Source: JBBDWK01 sp040902885 (GTDB taxonomy: Bacteria > Acidobacteriota > Terriglobia > Bryobacterales > Bryobacteraceae). From it: a stretch of DNA of 28,085 bases. Location: assembly GCA_040902885.1 (NCBI GenBank), contig JBBDWK010000051.1, forward strand, positions 1-28,085, written 5' to 3'. Of this stretch, positions 1 through 5,619 are shown one piece after another. Each line of letters starts with the position of its first letter. The stretch's first letter is position 1. Under the pieces are notes generated by a model. It was not told where the DNA came from. It did no database searches and saw only the letters and a program-made list of their open reading frames with translations. The position numbers and the translations under genes were made by a program.

Positions 1-355
1 AGGCCGCGAGACCGATCACCGCAAGCGGAATGCCAAGCATTTCGTGGATGATATGAGGTCCAAGAGTAAGTTGGTGCCCGATGAGGACGTCAGGTACGAA
101 TGCCTGGACCGCATCTGCGATGTAGGCGCACTGGCAGGTGGTGCCCCCGATATCGTACCAAAGCCGGGCATCAAAACCTGTTGGCCGATGGGACACACAT
201 GGGATATAAGTAAGATTTTCTTTCTCCAGCCAGGCAACTGCGGGCGGCGCGGACACAAATGCGACCTGGTGCCCTCGGTGAGTGAGATTTCTCGCGATCG
301 CAACACTCGGCCCCAGAGAACCGGGATTTGCGAGCGTGCAGAACAGGTACCGCAT
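1..355 (-). CDS. GT1-type glycosyltransferase, N-terminal part (cut by window edge)
   Basis: The frame is open from an ATG at 355 to the left edge (118 codons). The product starts MRYLFCTLANPG, then SVAIARNLTHRGHQVAFVSA, and later PDVLIGHQLTLG and HEMLGIPLAVIG. This is the N-terminal Rossmann half of UGT/YjiC/MGT-type glycosyltransferases: a small-residue loop after strand 1, an 'IA..L..RGH.V.F' helix-strand, and a 'PDV....' strand. The start is fixed by an in-frame TAG at 377-379 and a GGAGG at 366-370. An ATG five bases upstream (360) opens a different, non-homologous frame. The gene begins 37 bases after the radical SAM gene, so it is probably the next gene of the same operon. By context it may glycosylate the modified peptide; a small-molecule substrate is equally possible. 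The donor-binding C-terminal half lies outside the window. Confidence 0.72.
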   Translation of the reverse strand, partial: MRYLFCTLANPGSLGPSVAIARNLTHRGHQVAFVSAPPAVAWLEKENLTYIPCVSHRPTGFDARLWYDIGGTTCQCAYIADAVQAFVPDVLIGHQLTLGPHIIHEMLGIPLAVIGLAA

Positions 356-365
356 TGCATCGGCG

Positions 366-370
366 CCTCC
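366..370 (-). promoter_or_regulatory. Ribosome binding site of the glycosyltransferase gene
   Basis: GGAGG on the minus strand, ten bases before the ATG at 355. It decides the frame of the edge gene between two overlapping ATGs. Confidence 0.6.
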
Positions 371-392
371 GTGGCGCTAATGAACTCCGCGA

Positions 393-1649
393 TCAGGAGC
401 CCCGGTTCGCCGAGCAGCCCGAACAGGCCGAGCGTTTGACGATAGAAAACACGTGGCCCTGCATGCTCGGTTCGAAAAGGTCGTGGTTATCCTCGTAGTT
501 CTCAGCGAAACATCCGCCATGAAACTCTTCCGCAATTCCATTGGTCTCGCAAGCCGAGCGCAGTTTCGAACAACTTACGAGCTCAGCCCGATTCCGAATG
601 TGAGTCAACCCGTATCGCACATCGCCCAGCTTTGCCAGGAGCTGCTTATTGTTCAATGCCAGGATCTTGGAACATGGCGATACTTCACCGTCGACCGTCG
701 CCGTTACACTTACGCGGCCGGCCTGACACCCAAAGGAACTGGCCTCTTCGAAGCCGTTTTCAAACTCATCGATCCGCAGGTCGGCTCCGCGCGCCCGTTG
801 ATACCATTGAACCACTCGCGAAAGCTGATCGCGAAAACATTCCCTTTCCTCTTCAGACCACTTCACCCCTGTCGCATACCCGATAATGAACTGGTTCACG
901 CCACGGTCATGGAGCCCTAGCACGTCCTCAAACAGACTCGGAGCGTTCTGGGGCATAACAGTCATTTTCACGCCGATCCACGGCTGCACCTTCTTCAGAA
1001 GTGAAAGCCCCTTCATTACTCCGTCGAAGGTCCCACGACCGCGTTTGTCGACCCTGTATCGATCATGCGTAGGCCCAAGCCCATCAACGCTCAGAAGGAC
1101 CATTATTTTGTGCTGAGCGAAGTACTCGACCATAGATTCGGTGAATAGAACTCCATTGCTAGTCATGTCGAAATTAACAGACTTCCCTAGCAACGCCGCC
1201 GTCTGTTCCGCATATTCCGTCGCATGCCGGATCGCGGGGAAATTTAAAGTAGGTTCTCCGCCGAAATGGGTTATGTGAAGATCTGGTTCATTGTGTGAGT
1301 ATTTAAAAAGGAGATCGATGGCCGCCTGAGCAATATCCAGGGGCATTCTTCTGTAGCCGAGCATATTCTTTTCGAAACAGTAGCTGCAGGCTAAATTGCA
1401 ACCTTCGGTATGGATAAGCTCTATATGGGTGACCGCGGGGAAGAGAGCGGAGTTTAGCTCCGCCACTAATTGATAAATGAAACGTCGGGCGTCTTCAGAG
1501 GACAGATTCAACTCGTTTCCAACCCAGGCGTGAAGCTGAACAAGATCCGGAAAATCGGATAGGAGAACGCTGTGAATGTCCCGAACAAGATCCCCGGTGG
1601 AGGCGTTGCGAGGCTGCAGCGCAACTAGTTGTTTCGTGATCTGTTCCAT
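393..1649 (-). CDS. Radical SAM/SPASM peptide maturase
   Basis: A 418-residue enzyme predicted to reductively cleave S-adenosylmethionine and modify a peptide by radical chemistry. The radical SAM cluster motif CxxxCxxC is at C84, C88 and C91, and GGEPT at 130-134 is the usual SAM-binding motif. A C-terminal SPASM region starts with C308-x12-G-x4-C326, which matches the canonical pattern, followed by C360, C367, C380, C409 and C412 for auxiliary iron-sulfur clusters. The spacing in the second half is atypical. Residues 1-70 form a short helical N-terminal extension that may hold the leader-binding element. The ATG at 1649 is preceded by GGGGAG with 7 bases spacing. It lies downstream of the precursor-like gene and the HExxH gene and upstream of a glycosyltransferase, all on the same strand. 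Family membership is secure. The exact chemistry (thioether, cyclophane or other cross-link) cannot be read from the sequence. Confidence 0.93.
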   Translation of the reverse strand: MEQITKQLVALQPRNASTGDLVRDIHSVLLSDFPDLVQLHAWVGNELNLSSEDARRFIYQLVAELNSALFPAVTHIELIHTEGCNLACSYCFEKNMLGYRRMPLDIAQAAIDLLFKYSHNEPDLHITHFGGEPTLNFPAIRHATEYAEQTAALLGKSVNFDMTSNGVLFTESMVEYFAQHKIMVLLSVDGLGPTHDRYRVDKRGRGTFDGVMKGLSLLKKVQPWIGVKMTVMPQNAPSLFEDVLGLHDRGVNQFIIGYATGVKWSEEERECFRDQLSRVVQWYQRARGADLRIDEFENGFEEASSFGCQAGRVSVTATVDGEVSPCSKILALNNKQLLAKLGDVRYGLTHIRNRAELVSCSKLRSACETNGIAEEFHGGCFAENYEDNHDLFEPSMQGHVFSIVKRSACSGCSANRGS

Positions 1650-1953
1650 CGTATAACTCCCCTAACTCTAAGGCGCGAATGTCGCCTCCGGCGAGACCGG
1701 CACAATAACCCCGTCACCCTCGGAAGTTGTTGAAAAAATTAAAGGACTGCTTGCTTGCGCGGCTCGGAATCGGGCCCATGTGTTTGGAGCACCTTACCAA
1801 GCCGCGACAGGTCAGGAGCGGTCCCAGCGAACCTTTTTCAACAAGCCCCTTGGGAGTCCATAGGCATATCAAACCTCTGATCGAACGCGGCAACGGTAGC
1901 GCCGTGTCTCGTTCATCGTCGAGAGCCCGGTATGCCAGCGAAAGGGTCAGAAC
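1650..1953. other. Intergenic region with an inverted repeat, between precursor and maturase genes
   Basis: 304 bases without a convincing gene. Short minus-strand frames have no ribosome binding site or recognisable product, and the plus-strand frame 1727-1957 has none either. The notable content is an 11-base inverted repeat (1727-1737 and 1834-1844). The last 15 bases hold the ribosome binding site of the radical SAM gene. Confidence 0.6.
1727..1844. repeat. Inverted repeat, possible MITE/IS remnant or long hairpin
   Basis: TTGTTGAAAAA at 1727-1737 is matched exactly by its reverse complement TTTTTCAACAA at 1834-1844, giving an element of 118 bases. Such ends resemble the termini of several insertion sequence families, but no transposase or target duplication was found. 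It could instead form a long-range hairpin that lowers transcription of the enzyme genes relative to the precursor gene. The repeat is seen directly; its nature is inference. Confidence 0.4.
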
Positions 1954-2184
1954 CTAAATCGAGATAACTGGTTGGGTCAGCGAAGTGAAATTCTGCGTAC
2001 ACGAGTAACTTTTCGAACATGCAAACGTTTCTGGACACGTAAAAATCCACTGCTTCCTGGCGGAAGTAATGCCGGGTTCGCCTGCCAGTTCGCCAGTAAG
2101 TGTCTGAGCCACCCTTTGGAGGACCTCAGCTGCTACCCTGGCTGATATACGTTGCAACTCTTCAGGAGACATCTTGTCGTTCAT
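1954..2184 (-). CDS. Putative RiPP precursor peptide with a Cys/aromatic hexad-repeat core
   Basis: 76 residues, beginning MNDKMSPEELQRISARV. The ATG at 2184 has GGAAGG five bases upstream. An in-frame start at 2232 would add 16 residues and is less likely; an ATG at 2172 is a third option. Residues 5-33 form a charged amphipathic helix suited to a leader, followed by GELAGEPG, a plausible leader/core border. The last 30 residues are rich in Thr, Ser, Cys and aromatics and contain three consecutive hexads: CPETFA (50-55), CSKSYS (56-61) and CTQNFT (62-67). Each has Cys first and Phe/Tyr fifth. WIFT precedes them and SLTQPVISI follows. It sits between the HExxH gene and the radical SAM gene, where a substrate gene is expected. 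I do not recognise a named precursor family, and the role is inferred from context and composition. Confidence 0.7.
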   Translation of the reverse strand: MNDKMSPEELQRISARVAAEVLQRVAQTLTGELAGEPGITSARKQWIFTCPETFACSKSYSCTQNFTSLTQPVISI

Positions 2185-2189
2185 AGTAA

Positions 2190-2195
2190 CCTTCC
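2190..2195 (-). promoter_or_regulatory. Ribosome binding site of the precursor-like gene
   Basis: GGAAGG on the minus strand with five bases before the ATG at 2184. It supports the 76-residue product over the longer in-frame reading. Confidence 0.55.
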
Positions 2196-2316
2196 ACGTT
2201 TCCTTTTCTGCAGTTGCTTGCCAATCTTCCAAGAAGGCCGATTTAACTCAGCGCTCTGGATTCGTAATATGCCCAAATGAGTCAGATGATTGATGCCGCC
2301 AAGCCATGCGAGCGTC

Positions 2317-3543
2317 TTAATGGACCCGTTCGATCAAGGGGTCACAAAGACCCCGGCCAATGGATGTGAGCGCCCGGCTGGTGCGCAGCGGAGATTCGAG
2401 GTCTTCAACTTGAGAAATCAACTCCGCCTCCTTTTGCGCGCAATAAGCATCGTCCGATATGCCATTGGCACGTAAGAGCCGGTAGAACAATAACAAGTTG
2501 GCGAAGGCATGATAGGCGACCACGATCCGGTTCAAGGGTCGCTCCTTGCGCGCAACAGGCGAATAATACAGATTGGAGTCTGTTCCGTCGTCGATGGGGC
2601 CCAGCCGGCAAAGCAAATTGAGGTGTTGGTGTGAGGCTTCGTGCACAAACGATTCGGCCAAAGGCACGGAGTTCGGGCCAAGTGCCGCACAAACGACTCC
2701 AAACTGGTCCTCTACACTGCCGCTCTGGATACCCGTGGTTTCGTTGAGGGGAATAAGATAGCGTATGACGCGCAGGACCCACGGGAGATAGATGGGACTG
2801 TAAGCAGTTAGAAGCTCGATAGTTTCATGGCAAACCAGTGTTACTTCCGGCGGCATCTCGTCCGCGACCGGAAGCAGGTCGTCGAAGGCTCCCAAGTTCT
2901 TCGCTGCCAGTTCCGGAACCGGCAGCAAAGTTATCTTTTGATGCTGGGTACCGAACTGGGGCAGTGCCGCCGCGCCGTCGGCCTGCCAGCCGTCGCCGGT
3001 AAGCGTGAAGATAACCTCGTGGTGAGTATCACCCAGGTGGGCGCGAACGGATGCCGCTGTCCTGGCACAAACAACGTCAAGCCGATCCGCGGAAGGCAGC
3101 AGCCAGCGCCCCCATTGCAGCCGCATGGGTTTCGCAAGCGCGAGACTCCATTCTCCGGTCACGCCGGAAGCGCTTAGTCGCAGCGCTAATACCGCGGCGT
3201 GATTTACGGCATCTTCGACGCTACCAGTTTGAATTGCCCTGAAAGTGTTACTCACGGCCGGATCCCACACCGTTTCAAATGGTATATCGCGGTTCAGCCA
3301 GTTTTCCAAGAGCCCGACCAAACCGTTGCCGCGCCGGGTGAGTTCCGGCAGGTAACGATCTAGGAAAATGCGCGTGGTTTCGCGCGCGTAAGTAGCAGCG
3401 ACCAGTCCGAGGAACGCCTCGTCTACCCCCTCTTGCGCACAGGAAAAGCCACGGTATTTGGAATTCAGGAGGTCAATCTCGTTGTCGCTGGCTTCGGCTT
3501 TCCGAATAGCGGCCGGGCTGGTAGATCCTGATGTGAGAGACAC
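2317..3543 (-). CDS. HExxH-type (alpha-ketoglutarate) peptide beta-hydroxylase homologue
   Basis: 408 residues from a GTG at 3543. The C-terminal third carries FVHEASHQHLNLL with the HExxH motif at H301-H305. It is followed by LYYSPVARKERPLNRI and a conserved YHAF (H345) that may supply another metal ligand. This arrangement matches the HEXXH-motif domain found in radical SAM peptide systems, often fused to the maturase (FxsB type). From memory, members act as Fe(II)/alpha-ketoglutarate peptide beta-hydroxylases rather than proteases. Residues 1-250 are poorly conserved and may bind the peptide. Here the domain is a separate protein and the first gene of the minus-strand set, 132 bases before the precursor-like gene. 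A zinc protease role is the alternative, but the residues around the motif favour the hydroxylase family. Confidence 0.8.
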   Translation of the reverse strand: MSLTSGSTSPAAIRKAEASDNEIDLLNSKYRGFSCAQEGVDEAFLGLVAATYARETTRIFLDRYLPELTRRGNGLVGLLENWLNRDIPFETVWDPAVSNTFRAIQTGSVEDAVNHAAVLALRLSASGVTGEWSLALAKPMRLQWGRWLLPSADRLDVVCARTAASVRAHLGDTHHEVIFTLTGDGWQADGAAALPQFGTQHQKITLLPVPELAAKNLGAFDDLLPVADEMPPEVTLVCHETIELLTAYSPIYLPWVLRVIRYLIPLNETTGIQSGSVEDQFGVVCAALGPNSVPLAESFVHEASHQHLNLLCRLGPIDDGTDSNLYYSPVARKERPLNRIVVAYHAFANLLLFYRLLRANGISDDAYCAQKEAELISQVEDLESPLRTSRALTSIGRGLCDPLIERVH

Positions 3544-3620
3544 TTCTGCACCGTCCCGAGTAATACTCGCTCTGGCCGGTGCGCGACAAAAATTGCGAAC
3601 CCAGCCGAGGACAATAACCT

Positions 3621-3650
3621 TGGATAGCCCATTTCAAGGCCAAGTGTCAA
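3621..3650 (-). promoter_or_regulatory. Promoter upstream of the HExxH gene
   Basis: On the minus strand TTGACA (3645-3650) is a perfect -35 box. An 18-base spacer leads to TATCCA (3621-3626), a fair -10 box. Transcription would start about 70 bases before the GTG at 3543 and could serve the whole peptide cluster. Confidence 0.5.
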
Positions 3651-3675
3651 GAATAATATTTTTAGATTTCAGCAG

Positions 3676-3709
3676 AAGGGTTCTCAAATCTGTATAAACG
3701 AGAACCTTT
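3676..3709. promoter_or_regulatory. Inverted repeat, possible activator or operator site
   Basis: AAGGGTTCTC (3676-3685) and GAGAACCTTT (3700-3709) pair at 9 of 10 positions around a 14-base AT-rich centre. The element lies just upstream of the -35 box at 3645-3650, a position suited to an activator. It could also be a hairpin that ends transcription coming from the membrane-protein genes. No regulator gene is visible nearby. Confidence 0.4.
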
Positions 3710-3791
3710 TGAGGAATGTGCTTCGAAATTTAATCAAGTTCGGCTCAAAAGCCCTTTCTTGCGGCATCCGTAGGCACTTTTCTTTATATCG

Positions 3792-3971
3792 CTACAGCCA
3801 CCGGCTGTACGCTTCGTTGGTTTGCGTGAAGGTTTGCAGTTGAGCGTCCGAGAGCTGCAGAAACTTGCGGATCTGCTGCCAGGGATTAATAATCCTACCG
3901 GTTTGAGGTGCAGCGGGAGCGTTGCAAACGACGACAGGAATAAGAATAAACCAGAGCGATCTCATCGCCAT
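3792..3971 (-). CDS. Small exported protein, probably truncated
   Basis: 59 residues. A signal peptide (MAMRSLWFILIPVVVCNAPA) is followed by NPWQQIRKFLQLSDAQLQTF and TQTNEAYSRWL, then a stop. The 'LQLSDAQ....' helix start resembles the small Spy/CpxP-like helical periplasmic proteins of acidobacteria, which normally continue through further helices after such a segment. The stop at 3792-3794 removes that part, and the following bases show no coding continuation. It starts 20 bases after the upstream membrane-protein gene. It is either a degraded remnant or a genuine mini-protein; the family match is weak. Confidence 0.4.
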   Translation of the reverse strand: MAMRSLWFILIPVVVCNAPAAPQTGRIINPWQQIRKFLQLSDAQLQTFTQTNEAYSRWL

Positions 3972-3991
3972 CAGTGTACCCGAACTTTCCC

Positions 3992-4771
3992 TCAAACGCG
4001 GGCAACGTCGGCCTGCCGCCCCGCCGGGCAGGAGCACACAACCCCAAAGTAATTCTCGATGTGGGACAACAGCCCGTAAATGCAGGTGGAGAGGCCGGTC
4101 ATTTCAAGTGTTTCTTCCATGGTATACAGCAGTATATAAACCATCGGGTCGCCGCCTTTGGTTGTAATGTAATCCTTGCCCACCATCTCTATGCCCATGG
4201 CCGATGTGCAGTACCCGCCCGCCATCTCAATGCCCACCGCCCCGCCGATGTAGATCAATCCGGCGGATACAAGCAACCGCCGGGTGGCCGCCGGCAGTTC
4301 CAGGACGAACCGTAGATAAAGCAGACCGAAAGGCACCAGGAGAATGATCGCGGGAATCACCCAGGCAAAATGGAACACTCCCGTGGTCTCCAGGCTCCGC
4401 TGGACGGGGCGGATGGACATTTCGTGGATGCTCACCGTTTCGTCCAGCGATAAAAACAGAAAGACCGGAGACAGTCCCAGCCAGTACAGCGCGCCTTCGG
4501 CAAGGCGATCTCGTTCACGCATTCCGATTAATCCGGCCAGCGCGGAACAGATCAGGAGCAGGCCGGAAGAAAACCATGCAGGGACATTCCGCTCGCCATC
4601 CAGGTCGAAGAAGCTTAGGAAGACCCAGTGAACGTTAAAGCCTAAGCGGCCTCCAATCTGCCCCGCCAGACTGAGAAGAGCCAGAAGCGCGACGATTCCA
4701 AAGAGGACCTTGACAGTCCGGCGCGGAGAAATCTTCAGCTCCCAATCGATATTGTGGGATATGTCTGCCAT
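3992..4771 (-). CDS. Six-helix membrane protein of unknown function (copy 2)
   Basis: 259 residues with about six hydrophobic segments (near 20-42, 62-85, 91-108, 132-157, 163-186 and 208-237). Acidic residues sit at or in the membrane: FLFLSLDETVSIHE at the end of helix 3 and TMEETLEMTG inside helix 6. It is clearly homologous over its whole length to the gene just upstream (4804-5574), so the pair arose by tandem duplication. I do not recognise a named family. The conserved in-membrane acids and histidine suggest ion or proton handling or metal binding, but that is speculation. No good ribosome binding site precedes the ATG at 4771, so translation may depend on coupling; the gap to the upstream copy is 32 bases. 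Confidence 0.75.
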   Translation of the reverse strand: MADISHNIDWELKISPRRTVKVLFGIVALLALLSLAGQIGGRLGFNVHWVFLSFFDLDGERNVPAWFSSGLLLICSALAGLIGMRERDRLAEGALYWLGLSPVFLFLSLDETVSIHEMSIRPVQRSLETTGVFHFAWVIPAIILLVPFGLLYLRFVLELPAATRRLLVSAGLIYIGGAVGIEMAGGYCTSAMGIEMVGKDYITTKGGDPMVYILLYTMEETLEMTGLSTCIYGLLSHIENYFGVVCSCPAGRQADVARV

Positions 4772-4803
4772 ATGATTTGATTGTTACAGTCCCCAACATT
4801 CCC

Positions 4804-5574
4804 TCAATTACGGGTAGCTTGCCCGACGGACGGTGGCCAGTAATATACGATTCCCAAGTAATGCTGGATGTGGGACAACAGCGCGTAAACACAGGTGGCG
4901 AGGCCGATCATTTCCAGCGTCTCTTCCAGTGTGAGTATATAAAGCATAGGATCAGCGCCTTTGGTTGCTATCAATTCCTTTCCTGCCTGCTGTATCTCCC
5001 GTGCCGATATAAAATACCCGCCCACCATCTCCATTCCCACTGCTCCACCGATATAGATCAATCCTGCCCACACAAGCAACCGCCGCGTGGCGGCCGGCAG
5101 TTTCAGGACGAACCGGAGATAAAGCAGGCCGAAAGCCGCCACCAGGACGATTGCCGGAATCACCCACGCAAAATGGAAAAATCCCGTCGTTCCGAGGGTT
5201 CGCCGCAGGAGGTAGTCGGGCTTCTCGTGGATGCTGGCGGTTTCGTCCAACGACAAGAACAGAAAGATCAGAGACAATCCCAGCCAATAGCGAGCGCCTT
5301 CGGCAGCGCGAGCTCGTTCGCGCACTCCGATTAACCCGCTGAGCGCGGAACAGATCAGGAGCAGGCAGGAAGAAAACCATGTAGGGACATTGCCCTCCCC
5401 ATTCAAATCGAAGAGGCGTTCGAACGCGGAGCCCAGACGACCGCTCAACTGCCCCGCCAAGCTGAGAAAAACCAGAAGCGCGATAATTCCAGAGATGACT
5501 TTGACAACCCCGCCCGGGGAGATTCTCTCCCAAGCTGCTGCGCGGGGTGCATCTGCCGGAAGGACTCGTCTCAT
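4804..5574 (-). CDS. Six-helix membrane protein of unknown function (copy 1)
   Basis: 256 residues, paralogous to the next gene. It shares the loop and helix motifs LSLDETASIHE and LEETLEMIG, the FHFAWVIPAI helix, and RRLLVWAGLIYIGGAVGMEM. The amino terminus (MRRVLPADAPRAAAWERISP) and the last dozen residues differ from copy 2, while the central helices are close. The gene begins 45 bases after xseA on the same strand, so it is probably co-transcribed with it. The order is LarA-like, xseA, copy 1, copy 2. Nothing links it functionally to exonuclease VII. No family name can be given. Confidence 0.75.
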   Translation of the reverse strand: MRRVLPADAPRAAAWERISPGGVVKVISGIIALLVFLSLAGQLSGRLGSAFERLFDLNGEGNVPTWFSSCLLLICSALSGLIGVRERARAAEGARYWLGLSLIFLFLSLDETASIHEKPDYLLRRTLGTTGFFHFAWVIPAIVLVAAFGLLYLRFVLKLPAATRRLLVWAGLIYIGGAVGMEMVGGYFISAREIQQAGKELIATKGADPMLYILTLEETLEMIGLATCVYALLSHIQHYLGIVYYWPPSVGQATRN

Positions 5575-5619
5575 CTCAATTTTCAGTCCGCAGTATATCG
5601 CTTTCGCTCAACGTGAGAC

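Noticed and set aside
16..439. Frames at 16-360 (minus) and 44-439 (plus)
   Set aside because: Neither product resembles a protein family, whereas the minus frame starting at 355 gives a glycosyltransferase N-terminus with a good ribosome binding site.
1727..1957. Plus-strand 76-codon frame in the gap of the peptide cluster
   Set aside because: No ribosome binding site, odd composition, and it covers the inverted repeat.
2185..2232. Longer start of the precursor-like gene
   Set aside because: The upstream start lacks a convincing ribosome binding site, while GGAAGG lies at proper distance from the ATG at 2184.
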